Shown here piece by piece: positions 24,374-31,984 of a stretch of DNA of 64,000 bases. Made by a program: the position numbers and the translations under genes. Source of the DNA: Chersky-806 sp038252255 (GTDB lineage Bacteria > Actinomycetota > Acidimicrobiia > IMCC26256 > JAENVU01); contig JBBSAM010000001.1 of NCBI GenBank assembly GCA_038252255.1, forward strand, positions 124,001-188,000, in the 5' to 3' direction. The stretch's first letter is position 1. The number at the start of each line of letters is the position of its first letter. The notes beneath the pieces were generated by a model. It made no database searches. It was not told where the DNA came from and worked only from the letters and a program-made list of their open reading frames with translations.

Positions 24374-25849
24374 ATGGGCGACGATCTGGCCCAACTCGAC
24401 GCGACCGCGCAAGCCGAGCTCGTTCGCAACGGTGACGCGACCGCGATCGAGCTCGCGCAGGCGGCGATCGCGCGCATCGAGGCGCTGCAACCCAAGATCA
24501 ATGCGCTGACGACGGACCGCTTCGAGCGCGCGCTCGAGGAGGCTGCGCTCACCGACGAGGGCAAGGGAGTGGCCGCGGCAGGCGCACCGTTTCGCGGGGT
24601 GCCGTTCCTGGTGAAGGACCTCGCCATCCCCATGGCCGGCGAGCCCGCCCACGAAGGGATGCGCGCGCTCAAGGAAGCCGGCTACACCGCGCCGGTCACG
24701 AGCCACCTGGCCCGCCGCTGGCAGGCGGCCGGATTCATCATCCTCGGCCGCACGAACACGCCCGAGCTCGGGATCATGCCGACCACCGAGCCGGTCGCGT
24801 ACGGGCCGACCCGAAACCCGTGGAACACCGACCGGTCGTCGGGCGGATCGAGCGGCGGGTCGGCGGCCGCGGTCGCGAGTGGGATGGTCCCGGCCGCACA
24901 CGCGAGTGACGGCGGCGGCTCCATCCGCATCCCCGCCGCCTGCTGCGGGCTCGTCGGGCTCAAGACCTCGCGGGGCCGGGTATCCGTCGGACCCGGCAGT
25001 GGCGAGATCGCCCGCCCGCTGAGCGTGCAGTTCGCGGTCACGCGCACCGTGCGCGACGCGGCTGCGTTGCTCGACGTCGCGGCCGGCCCTGAGCCGGGCG
25101 ACCCGTTCGTCGCCCCGGCACCGTCGCGTCCATATCGCGCCGAGGTCGGTGCCGAACCGGGTTCGTTGCGCATCGGTCTCATGACGACGATCCCCGGCAG
25201 CGAGGAGCGGGTTCACCCCGACTGCGTCGCGGCGGCCGAGACGGCGGCGCGCCTGCTCGAAGCGGCCGGGCACCGCGTGGACATCGGCCACCCGGAGGCC
25301 TTCGACAACCCGGCGCGGCTCGAGGCGTTCATCCCGATCTGGTCGGCGATGGCTGCGTCGAATCTGGCGATCTGGGGTCGCGCGCTCGGCCGGGAGCTCG
25401 GCCAGGACGACGTCGAGCCCTTGACGTGGCTGCTCGCCGACCACGGGCACCGCGTCGACGCGGTGGCGTACACCGACGCCCTGTTCGCGATGCAGTCGTT
25501 CTCGCGCCGCTTCATGGAGTGGTGGTCGGGCGGCGCACCGGACGGCGGCTGGGACCTGCTGCTGACCCCGACGCTCGGCGAGCCCCCGCCCGAGCTCGGC
25601 GTGCTGAACACGCCGGACGAGCCGTTCGTGGGCTACGGAAAGGCGGCCGCGTTCACGCCCTTCACGCCGGCCTGCAACCAGAACGGCCAGCCGGCGATCT
25701 CGCTCCCGATCGCGCAGGGCGCGGACGGGATGCCGGTCGGCGTGCACCTGGTGGCCGATTACGGGCGCGAGGACGTGCTGCTCCAGGTCGCCGCGCAGCT
25801 CGAGGCCGCCGCGCCGTGGGCCGACCGCCGGGCGGTCGTCCATGCCTGA
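24374..25849 (+). CDS. Amidase (amidase signature family), paralogue
   Basis: 491 residues, clearly a tandem duplicate of the preceding amidase: the same start pattern (LDATAQAELVRNG against LDATAQAELVRSG), the same GRTNTPELG segment, and the triad Lys81, Ser159, Ser183. Sequence has diverged in the substrate-facing C-terminal half, so the two probably accept different amides or act as alternate forms. GAGGAGG precedes the ATG. The 3' end overlaps the AtuA start by eight bases. Confidence 0.9.
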   Translation: MGDDLAQLDATAQAELVRNGDATAIELAQAAIARIEALQPKINALTTDRFERALEEAALTDEGKGVAAAGAPFRGVPFLVKDLAIPMAGEPAHEGMRALKEAGYTAPVTSHLARRWQAAGFIILGRTNTPELGIMPTTEPVAYGPTRNPWNTDRSSGGSSGGSAAAVASGMVPAAHASDGGGSIRIPAACCGLVGLKTSRGRVSVGPGSGEIARPLSVQFAVTRTVRDAAALLDVAAGPEPGDPFVAPAPSRPYRAEVGAEPGSLRIGLMTTIPGSEERVHPDCVAAAETAARLLEAAGHRVDIGHPEAFDNPARLEAFIPIWSAMAASNLAIWGRALGRELGQDDVEPLTWLLADHGHRVDAVAYTDALFAMQSFSRRFMEWWSGGAPDGGWDLLLTPTLGEPPPELGVLNTPDEPFVGYGKAAAFTPFTPACNQNGQPAISLPIAQGADGMPVGVHLVADYGREDVLLQVAAQLEAAAPWADRRAVVHA

Positions 25850-27224
25850 CTCGATCCGGCTCGGTGGCGGTCAGGGCTTCTACGGCGACACGCCGCGCGC
25901 GGTCGAAGGGCTCCTCGCCGAGGGCGTCGACTATCTGTGCCTCGAGGCGCTGGCCGAGCTGACCCTCGCCATCCTCCAGAAGGACCGAGCCCGCGACGAG
26001 TCGCTCGGCTACACGCGTGATCTCCCCCGCTACCTTGCTGCTTCGCTGCCCGCAGTCGTCGACGGCAAGACGAAGGTCATCACGAACGCGGGTGGGATCA
26101 ACCCCACCGCGGCCGCCCATGCGGCGAAGGAGACCGCCAAGGCGCTCGGCATCTCCGGACTGCGCATCGCGACCGTGCTCGGCGACGACCTCATGACCCG
26201 GCTCGACACGCTGCAGGGTGAGGCCTCGACGGGGCTCGCCAACATGGAGACCGGCGATCCCTTCACTGCGCTCCCGGACACGCCGTTGTTCGCGTCCGCG
26301 TACCTCGGCGCCTTTCCCATTGCCGAGGCACTCGCCGATGGCGCGGACGTGGTGATCACCGGGCGGGTTGCCGACGCCGCGTTGTTCCTCGGGCCGTTGA
26401 TCTACGAGCACGGCTGGACGCGTGACGACTGGGACCACCTTTCGGCCGGGATCCTCGTCGGCCACCTGCTCGAATGCTCCGGCCAGGTCGCGGGCGGCAA
26501 CTTCTCGGGCGAGTGGTGGACGATCCCCGAGCCGTGGAACCTGCCGTACCCGATCGCCGAGGTCACCGCCGACGGCACGGCGGTGATCACGAAGCCGGCC
26601 GCGTCCGGCGGGCGCGTCGACGTGGACACCGTGCGTCACCAGCTCCTGTACGAGGTGCACGACCCGGCCTCGTACTTCTCGCCCGACGTGGTCGCGGACT
26701 TCACCAGCGCGCAGTTCACGGATCTCGGCTCGGATCGGGTGCAGGTGAGCGGTGTGCGCGGGAAGCCGGCGACCGATACGTACAAAGCGTTGCTCGCCTA
26801 TCACGCCGGCTGGGCCGGTGAGACCCGCGTCGCGTTCTCGTGGCCCGACGCGCCGGAGAAGGCGAAGGCAACCGCGGCGATCTTGGCCAAACGGGTGGAG
26901 CTGGCCGGCATCGAGGTACGCGAGTGGTGCTTCGAGTACTGGGGGGTCGACGCGCTCGGCGGCCCGACGGTTCCGCCACTGGCCGCGGGCGTGGAACCGC
27001 CGGAGTGCGTGCTGCGGGCCGCGTGGCGTTGTGACGACGAGCGCGCGTCGCGCGCGGTAGGCCGCGAGCTCGTACCGCTCGCGCTCTCGGCACCACCGGC
27101 CGGGCTCACCGGGATGGGTCGGGGCATGGCCGGTGCCAGCACCGAGCTGCTCGGGCTCTGGCCGACCCTGATCGACAAGCAGCTGGTCGATCCGGGCGTG
27201 ACCGTGACCGTGGAGGAGATCTGA
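25842..27224 (+). CDS. AtuA family protein (DUF1446)
   Basis: 460 residues covering the DUF1446/AtuA domain: IRLGGGQGFYGDTPRAVEGL at 5-24, DYLCLEALAELTLAILQKD near 30-48, ITNAGGINPTAAAHAAKE near 79-96 and VITGRVADAALFLGPL near 169-184. AtuA is needed for acyclic terpene utilisation in Pseudomonas but its chemical role is not known. In many bacteria a C-terminal ferredoxin-fold domain is fused; here it is a separate gene three bases downstream. The eight-base overlap with the amidase gene makes cotranslation likely. Confidence 0.87.
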   Translation: MPDSIRLGGGQGFYGDTPRAVEGLLAEGVDYLCLEALAELTLAILQKDRARDESLGYTRDLPRYLAASLPAVVDGKTKVITNAGGINPTAAAHAAKETAKALGISGLRIATVLGDDLMTRLDTLQGEASTGLANMETGDPFTALPDTPLFASAYLGAFPIAEALADGADVVITGRVADAALFLGPLIYEHGWTRDDWDHLSAGILVGHLLECSGQVAGGNFSGEWWTIPEPWNLPYPIAEVTADGTAVITKPAASGGRVDVDTVRHQLLYEVHDPASYFSPDVVADFTSAQFTDLGSDRVQVSGVRGKPATDTYKALLAYHAGWAGETRVAFSWPDAPEKAKATAAILAKRVELAGIEVREWCFEYWGVDALGGPTVPPLAAGVEPPECVLRAAWRCDDERASRAVGRELVPLALSAPPAGLTGMGRGMAGASTELLGLWPTLIDKQLVDPGVTVTVEEI

Positions 27225-27227
27225 GCG

Positions 27228-27623
27228 ATGGCCAGAATCGCGTTGCGAGAGCTCTGCGGATACCGCGCCGGCGACAAGGGCGACACCGCAGACGTGGCGG
27301 TGTTCGCGTACGACGACGGGACCTACGCGCTGATCGTCGAGCAGGTGACGAGCGAGCGGGTTCGAGCACTCTTCGGTTCGATGGTGCACGGCGAGGTGCT
27401 GCGCTACGAGGCACCGAACGTGCGGGCGCTGAACTTCGTGTTGCGCGGCGCACTCGGTGGCGGGGGGCCGAAGAGCCTGCGCTCCGACAATCTCGGCAAG
27501 ACGCTCGGTGGCGCGCTCGTACGCCTCGAGATCGACGTTCCCGACGACATCGCCGCGCGCCGTCGCCCCCGTCCCGACGTCACCTGGGCCGACCGGATCC
27601 TGGGCGCCCTCCCCCACGCCTGA
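27228..27623 (+). CDS. AtuA-like ferredoxin-fold protein (AtuA C-terminal domain)
   Basis: 131 residues beginning IALRELCGYRAGDKGDTADV, the hallmark of the small domain that follows DUF1446 in fused AtuA proteins. Despite the name of the fold, it has one Cys and no iron-sulfur motif. The start is three bases after the AtuA stop, so the two halves are made together and probably associate. GGGGPKSLRSDNLGKTLGGA near residues 82-101 is the conserved glycine-rich end of the domain. Confidence 0.83.
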   Translation: MARIALRELCGYRAGDKGDTADVAVFAYDDGTYALIVEQVTSERVRALFGSMVHGEVLRYEAPNVRALNFVLRGALGGGGPKSLRSDNLGKTLGGALVRLEIDVPDDIAARRRPRPDVTWADRILGALPHA

Positions 27624-27657
27624 CTCCCGGTGCGCAATCACGCTGACCCGCTCCCGC

Positions 27658-27702
27658 CGCTTGTGCGAGAAAGGTCCTCCAGGGACCCGAACGGCACAAA
27701 CG
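27658..27702. terminator. Nested hairpin, TTTGTGC-type
   Basis: Outer arms CGCTTGTGC (27658-27666) and GCACAAACG (27694-27702) pair with one mismatch; an inner stem GGTCC/GGACC (27673-27677, 27683-27687) closes a five-base loop. It follows the AtuA operon by 34 bases. It shares the TTGTGC/GCACAA arms with the hairpin at 13763-13811. Confidence 0.55.
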
Positions 27703-27719
27703 AACGGTGGTGTGGTCGG

Positions 27720-27759
27720 TAGGCTCGGCGCACCGCCGTCACCCGAGGAGGAACCCGCC
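27720..27759 (+). promoter_or_regulatory. Promoter and leader of the small coiled-coil gene
   Basis: TAGGCT (27720-27725) would start an RNA near 27732; GAGGAGGAA lies about seven bases before the ATG at 27760. The identical string TCGGTAGGCT occurs before the SCP2 gene at 43 kb. Confidence 0.5.
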
Positions 27760-28032
27760 ATGGGCTTTCTGGACAAGGTCAAGGACACCGCGAACAAGGC
27801 GGCCGAGCAGGTCCAGAAGGCCGCCGAGACCGGCCAGGAGAAGCTCGAGGAGTCGAAGCTCAAGAAGAAGGTCGGAGACCTGAAAGAGGAGCTCGGCGGG
27901 ATCGTCTACGGCCAGCGCGTGGGCGCGATCCCCGCCGGCGACGACGAGATCACGCGCCTCGTGGCCGAGATCGCTGCAGTCGAGAAGGAGCTGGCGAAGC
28001 TCAGCGCCGAGACCGACACACCGAGCACCTGA
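27760..28032 (+). CDS. Small charged coiled-coil protein
   Basis: 90 residues, no family recognised with certainty. The N-terminal half is a Lys/Glu-rich amphipathic helix (FLDKVKDTANKAAEQVQKAA, then LEESKLKKKVGDLKEELG) resembling short stress or late-embryogenesis-like helices; the C-terminal half has a second helix EITRLVAEIAAVEKELAKL. A middle GIVYGQRVGAI loop joins them. Strong GAGGAGG Shine-Dalgarno and a TAGGCT -10 indicate good expression. No signal peptide or membrane segment is present. Confidence 0.8.
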   Translation: MGFLDKVKDTANKAAEQVQKAAETGQEKLEESKLKKKVGDLKEELGGIVYGQRVGAIPAGDDEITRLVAEIAAVEKELAKLSAETDTPST

Positions 28033-28064
28033 CGGCGACGGGGCCCGGCTGCTAGAACCCAGGC

Positions 28065-28451
28065 ATGGCAACCCTGCGCGAGACCATCCACATCGACGCG
28101 CCGCCGGCCAAGGTCTGGCAGACGGTGCGAGAACCACTCGGACTGCTGACGTGGTTCCCCGGCATCGACAGCGGGGAGATGGTGGGCAACTCCCGCCAGC
28201 TCAAGATGGGCGAGATCTCGGTGACCGAGGAGATCGTGACCGTCGACGACGACCTGCAGCGGTTCCAGTACTCCATCGTCGAGATGCCGATCCCGGTCGA
28301 GTTCCACGTCTCGACGATCGACGTGCTCAAGGACGGCGACGGGACGTTGCTCATCTACGGCGTCGACGTGAGACCGGACTCGCTCGCCGACATCCTCGGG
28401 CCCACCATCGTCGCCGCGACCCAGGCGCTCAAAGCCCACCTCGAGGCCTGA
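28065..28451 (+). CDS. SRPBCC family protein
   Basis: 128 residues, a short START/Bet v1-like domain: ETIHIDAPPAKVWQTVREPL at 6-25, GLLTWFPGIDSGEMVGNSRQ near 26-45, and a C-terminal helix ADILGPTIVAATQALKAHLE. Such proteins bind small hydrophobic molecules; no catalytic residue can be proposed. TAGAAC six bases before the ATG resembles the leaderless pattern but lacks the final T. It converges with ilvC, 13 bp away. Confidence 0.8.
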   Translation: MATLRETIHIDAPPAKVWQTVREPLGLLTWFPGIDSGEMVGNSRQLKMGEISVTEEIVTVDDDLQRFQYSIVEMPIPVEFHVSTIDVLKDGDGTLLIYGVDVRPDSLADILGPTIVAATQALKAHLEA

Positions 28452-28464
28452 CCCACCTTCTCGG

Positions 28465-29493
28465 TCAGCCGCCGCTGACGTCCTGGGGCTTGGCCTTGCC
28501 GGCCCCGATCCACGGCATCATCGAACGCAGCTGCGAGCCGACGGCCTCGATCGGGTGCTTGCGCGACTCTTCGCGCAGCCGGTCGAAGTTCGGGCGGCCC
28601 GCCTCGTTCTCGGCGATCCACTCCCTGGCGAACTCGCCGCTCTGGATCTCGTCGAGGATCTTGCGCATCTCCGTCTTGGTGGACGAGTTGATGATGCGTG
28701 AGCCGCGGGTCATGTCGCCGTACTCGGCCGTGTCCGAGATCGAGTAACGCATGTTCGCGATGCCACCCTCGTAGATGAGGTCCACGATGAGCTTCACCTC
28801 GTGCAGCGTCTCGAAGTACGCCGACTCGGGCTGGTAGCCCGCCTCGACCAGCGTCTCGAACCCGTTGCGGATCAGCTCGACGAGCCCACCGCACAATACG
28901 ACCTGCTCACCGAAGAGATCCGTCTCGGTCTCCTCTTCGAACGTGGTGTCGAGCACGCCGGCGCGGGTCGCTCCGATCCCTCGGGCGTACGCCAGGGCGG
29001 TCGCGCGGGCGTTGCCGGTCGCGTCCTGCGCCACGGCGACGAGCGCCGGTACCCCGCCGCCCTCTTCGTACGTGCGGCGCACGAGGTGACCCGGGCCCTT
29101 GGGCGCGATCATCCACACGTCGACGCCCGCGGGCGGCTCGATCTGGCCGAAGTGGATGTTGAAGCCGTGGGCGAACGCAAGGGAGTTGCCCGCTTCGAGG
29201 TTCGGAGCCATGTCCGCCTCGTAGATCTTCTTCTGCTCGGTGTCGGGGAGCAGCACCATGACGATGTCCGCGGCCTTCACCGCCTCCCCCGTGGGCAACA
29301 CGGTGAGGCCCGCCTCCTCGGCCTTCGCCTTGCTGCTCGATCCCTCGCGCAGGCCGACGATGACATCCACCCCGGAGTCCTTGAGGTTCAAGGCGTGCGC
29401 GTGACCCTGCGAGCCGTAGCCGAGGACGGCCACCTTCTTGCCGCGGAGCAGGCCGAGATCGGCGTCGTCGTCATACGAGATCGTGGCGGGCAT
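28465..29493 (-). CDS. ilvC: Ketol-acid reductoisomerase
   Basis: 342 residues, the size of class I KARI. It converts 2-acetolactate or 2-aceto-2-hydroxybutyrate to dihydroxy acids with NADPH and Mg2+ in valine, leucine and isoleucine synthesis. The N-terminal Rossmann motif GYGSQGHAHALNLKDSGVDV starts near residue 25, with VGLREGSSSKAKAE carrying cofactor-phosphate contacts. The C-terminal knotted domain contains DLFGEQVVLCGGLVELI and FETLHEVKLIVDLIYEGG. AGAGGAA precedes the ATG at 29493. It is the last gene of ilvB-ilvN-ilvC, 31 bases after ilvN. Confidence 0.96.
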   Translation of the reverse strand: MPATISYDDDADLGLLRGKKVAVLGYGSQGHAHALNLKDSGVDVIVGLREGSSSKAKAEEAGLTVLPTGEAVKAADIVMVLLPDTEQKKIYEADMAPNLEAGNSLAFAHGFNIHFGQIEPPAGVDVWMIAPKGPGHLVRRTYEEGGGVPALVAVAQDATGNARATALAYARGIGATRAGVLDTTFEEETETDLFGEQVVLCGGLVELIRNGFETLVEAGYQPESAYFETLHEVKLIVDLIYEGGIANMRYSISDTAEYGDMTRGSRIINSSTKTEMRKILDEIQSGEFAREWIAENEAGRPNFDRLREESRKHPIEAVGSQLRSMMPWIGAGKAKPQDVSGG

Positions 29494-29524
29494 TCTGAGT
29501 TCCTCTCGAGTGGGTGAGCGCGCC

Positions 29525-30052
29525 CTACGCGCCCTTGTTCTTGACCAGCTTGAGCTTGCTGGACTCGCGGGACAGCTTGGCGAGCGCGATCCGGCCGGTC
29601 CGTTGCAGCTCGACGATGTCATACGGGGCAAGCAGCTGCGTCATCGCGTCCAGCTTCTCAGGAGCTCCGGCCACCATCAGGGTCATCGCCTCGTAGCCCA
29701 CGTCGAGGATCTTGGCCTCGAAGATCGACGCGAGCTCGGTGACCTGCGACCGGAATGACCCGTCCGCCTTCACGGTGACGAGCATCAGCTCACGCTCCAC
29801 CGCTTCCTGGGCCGTGAGCTCGCTGATCTTGATCACCGGGATGAGCTTGTTCAGCTGCTTCGTGACCTGCTCGATCGGAGCGCTGTCGCCGTCCACGATG
29901 ACCGTCATGCGCGAGTAGCGCGGGTCCTCGGTGGGGCTGACCGCGAGCGAGTAGATGTTGTAGCCACGGCGGGCGAACAGCCCGGCGATGCGGCTGAGCA
30001 CCCCGAACTTGTTCTCCACGAGCACGCTCAGGATGTGATGGGAGCCGTCCAT
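29525..30052 (-). CDS. ilvN: Acetolactate synthase small (regulatory) subunit
   Basis: 175 residues. The N-terminal ACT domain begins HHILSVLVENKFGVLSRIAG and binds the feedback inhibitor valine; the C-terminal ALS_ss_C domain follows from about residue 80 (ELMLVTVKADGSFRSQVTEL). It activates the catalytic subunit IlvB and confers end-product control. The ATG at 30052 lies two bases after the ilvB stop, so the subunits are made at coupled rates. Full normal length and no missing motifs. Confidence 0.96.
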   Translation of the reverse strand: MDGSHHILSVLVENKFGVLSRIAGLFARRGYNIYSLAVSPTEDPRYSRMTVIVDGDSAPIEQVTKQLNKLIPVIKISELTAQEAVERELMLVTVKADGSFRSQVTELASIFEAKILDVGYEAMTLMVAGAPEKLDAMTQLLAPYDIVELQRTGRIALAKLSRESSKLKLVKNKGA

Positions 30053-30054
30053 GC

Positions 30055-31779
30055 CTACCGACCTCCCGGGCGGTCGGTCTCGGGACCGAGGATGATGTTG
30101 TCGTTCGACTGGCCCGCCGGCACCATCGGGTACACCTTCTCGCGGTAGTCGGTCCGGAAGTCGATGACCACCGGGCGGTCGTCGACCTCGTTCGCCTTCT
30201 CGATCGTCGGCACGACCTCTTCGGGCGTGTCGACCCGGAAGCCCACACAACCCATCGCCTCGGCCCACTTCACGTAGTCCGGCAGGTCGGGCGAGAGGTA
30301 CACCTCGCTGTACCGCTCCTCGTAGAAGAGCTCCTGCCACTGGCGGACCATGCCGAGGTATGCGTTGTTCAGGATGGCGATCTTCACCGGGATGCGCTCG
30401 GCGCTCGCCGTGACGAGCTCCTGCGCGGTCATCTGGAAGCAACCGTCACCGTCGATCGCCCACACCATCCGCTCGGGCTTGCCCACCTTCGCGCCGATCG
30501 CCGCGGGCACCGCGAAGCCCATCGTGCCGAGACCGCCCGAGTTGATGAAGGTGTACGGGTGGCGGAACTTCCAGTGCTGGCTCGTCCACATCTGGTGCTG
30601 GCCCACCCCGGACGCGACGATCGTGTCCTCGGGCGTGTGGTCCCGCAACGACTCGATGCAGAACTGCGGCTTGAGCGGCCCGTCCTCGTACTGGTCGTAG
30701 GTGAGCGGGAACTCGGTCTGCCATGCCTTGACCTGAGTGCGCCACGGCGTGAGATCGGGCCACTCGTGCTTGCCCTGGTCGGTGCGCACCGCGCTCACCA
30801 TCCGCTCGATCACGTTGCGGCAGTCTCCGACGATCGGCACGTCGGGCCGGCGCACCTTGCCCAGCTCGGCCGGGTCGATGTCGACGTGGATGATCTTCGC
30901 CTCCGGCGCGAACGCGCCCACCTTGCCGGTCACCCGGTCGTCGAAGCGCGATCCGAGCGCGATGAGCAGGTCGGCCTTCTGCATGGCGGTGACGGCGGTG
31001 AAGTTGCCGTGCATTCCTGGCATCCCCAGCGCGAGCTCGTGGTCGTCCGGAAACGCGCCGCGGGCCATGAGCGTCGTCACCACGGGGATCCCGGTGAGCT
31101 CGGCGAGCTCCCGCAGCGCCTCCGCCGCGCGCGCCTTCAGGATGCCGCCACCGGCGTAGATCACCGGACGCTCGGCCTGGCTGATCAGCCGCGCCGCCTC
31201 CTTGATCTGCTTCGGGTGACCCTTGAGGTTCGGCTTGTAGCCCGGCAGGTCGACCGAGTCGGGCCACTCCCAGTCCATGGTCTGGTTGGCGATGTCCTTC
31301 GGGATGTCGACGAGCACGGGACCGGGCCGGCCGGTCGTCGCCACGTGGAACGCCTCGCGCACGATGCGCGGGATGTCCTGCGCGTCGGTGATGAGCCAGT
31401 TGTGCTTGGTGACCGGCATCGTGATGCCCACCGTGTCGCACTCCTGGAACGCGTCGGTGCCGATCGACCCGAGCGCCACCTGGCCCGTGATCACGACGAT
31501 CGGGATCGAGTCGAGGTACGCGTCGGCCAGCGGCGTGACGATGTTCGTCGCCGCCGGACCGCTCGTGACCATCGCCACACCGGGCCGCCCGGTCGCGTGC
31601 GCGTAGCCCTCGGCCATGTGGCCGGCGCCCTGCTCGTGGCGCACGAGGATGTGGCGGATCGACGAGTCGATGAGCGGGTCGTAGACGGGGAGGATCGCGC
31701 CGCCGGGGAGGCCGAACATGACCTCCGTGTTCTCCATCTCGAGACTCTTGATGAGGGCCTGGGCCCCAGTCAGCTTCAT
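30055..31779 (-). CDS. ilvB: Acetolactate synthase large (catalytic) subunit
   Basis: 574 residues, TPP- and FAD-dependent enzyme that condenses pyruvate with pyruvate or 2-oxobutyrate. The catalytic glutamate is Glu49 in VRHEQGAGHMAEGYA, GTDAFQECD lies near residue 115, the FAD-region RFDDRVTGKVGAFAP near 283-297, and the TPP motif runs from GDGCFQMTAQEL to NN about 28 residues later. CAGGAG precedes the ATG at 31779. The 200-bp leader contains a Leu-Val-Val-Val leader peptide and two hairpins, the second being an intrinsic terminator, so expression is probably controlled by attenuation. Confidence 0.96.
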   Translation of the reverse strand: MKLTGAQALIKSLEMENTEVMFGLPGGAILPVYDPLIDSSIRHILVRHEQGAGHMAEGYAHATGRPGVAMVTSGPAATNIVTPLADAYLDSIPIVVITGQVALGSIGTDAFQECDTVGITMPVTKHNWLITDAQDIPRIVREAFHVATTGRPGPVLVDIPKDIANQTMDWEWPDSVDLPGYKPNLKGHPKQIKEAARLISQAERPVIYAGGGILKARAAEALRELAELTGIPVVTTLMARGAFPDDHELALGMPGMHGNFTAVTAMQKADLLIALGSRFDDRVTGKVGAFAPEAKIIHVDIDPAELGKVRRPDVPIVGDCRNVIERMVSAVRTDQGKHEWPDLTPWRTQVKAWQTEFPLTYDQYEDGPLKPQFCIESLRDHTPEDTIVASGVGQHQMWTSQHWKFRHPYTFINSGGLGTMGFAVPAAIGAKVGKPERMVWAIDGDGCFQMTAQELVTASAERIPVKIAILNNAYLGMVRQWQELFYEERYSEVYLSPDLPDYVKWAEAMGCVGFRVDTPEEVVPTIEKANEVDDRPVVIDFRTDYREKVYPMVPAGQSNDNIILGPETDRPGGR

Positions 31780-31828
31780 CGGTGCTCCTGGAATCGTGTC
31801 CGGGGCACCGGTAGCGCCTCCGGACGTG

Positions 31829-31852
31829 AAAAACCCCTCGCAGAGCGAGGGG
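31829..31852 (-). terminator. Intrinsic terminator in the ilvB leader (attenuator)
   Basis: On the minus strand CCCCTCGC, a three-base loop TCT and GCGAGGGG form a perfect 8-bp stem, followed directly by TTTTT (31833-31829). It lies 49 bases before the ilvB ATG, inside the leader RNA, and is the only textbook U-tract terminator I see in the window. Confidence 0.85.
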
Positions 31853-31856
31853 CGGA

Positions 31857-31886
31857 AGCGCACGGACGCGGAGAACGCCGTGCGCT
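31857..31886 (-). promoter_or_regulatory. Pause-type hairpin after the ilvB leader peptide
   Basis: Minus-strand AGCGCACGG (31886... start) and CCGTGCGCT pair perfectly over nine bases around a 12-base loop. The stem begins within the leader-peptide stop codon (TAG, 31887-31885) and ends four bases before the terminator stem. It is placed like the 1:2 hairpin of a ribosome-mediated attenuator. I did not find a convincing alternative antiterminator pairing by eye. Confidence 0.6.
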
Positions 31887-31920
31887 ACGTAACTACGACG
31901 AGGTGGGAGGCGTGTGACAT
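31885..31920 (-). CDS. ilvB leader peptide (MSHASHLVVVT)
   Basis: Eleven codons, ATG at 31920 to TAG at 31885-31887, encoding MSHASHLVVVT. Four consecutive branched-chain codons (CTC GTC GTA GTT) directly precede the Thr codon and the stop, as expected of a leader in which ribosome stalling on charged Leu/Val tRNA shortage is sensed. It is followed immediately by a stem-loop and then a U-tract terminator before ilvB. An overlapping frame starting two Met codons upstream encodes no run of such codons. The start lies about three bases after the predicted transcription start. Confidence 0.75.
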   Translation of the reverse strand: MSHASHLVVVT

Positions 31921-31929
31921 AGGACGGCC

Positions 31930-31959
31930 ATCATCGCATGCTCGTCCCGGAACGCGCAA
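31930..31959 (-). promoter_or_regulatory. Candidate ilvBNC promoter
   Basis: Minus-strand TTGCGC (-35, 31959-31954), 18-bp spacer and GATGAT (-10, 31935-31930) would start RNA near 31923, just before the leader-peptide ATG. Both boxes are imperfect. Confidence 0.4.
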
Positions 31960-31984
31960 GGCATTCTGTCGATCGGACGTCGCG

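Noticed and set aside
22890..25849. Extra gatA copies
   Set aside because: Both have the Ser-Ser-Lys triad but lack the GatA-specific segment seen in the true gatA at 41273, and no gatB/C genes are near.
27658..27702. CRISPR-like repeat shared with 13763-13811
   Set aside because: Two distant single copies with internal dyad symmetry and no spacers; terminator-like hairpins fit better.
25662..27863. Minus-strand frame of 733 codons opposite AtuA
   Set aside because: No family features and reversed codon bias; it is the mirror of the amidase and AtuA genes.
31893..31932. Alternative ilvB leader peptide MMAVLCHTPPTSS
   Set aside because: It overlaps in another frame and contains no run of branched-chain codons; the Leu-Val-Val-Val frame next to the hairpin fits attenuation better.
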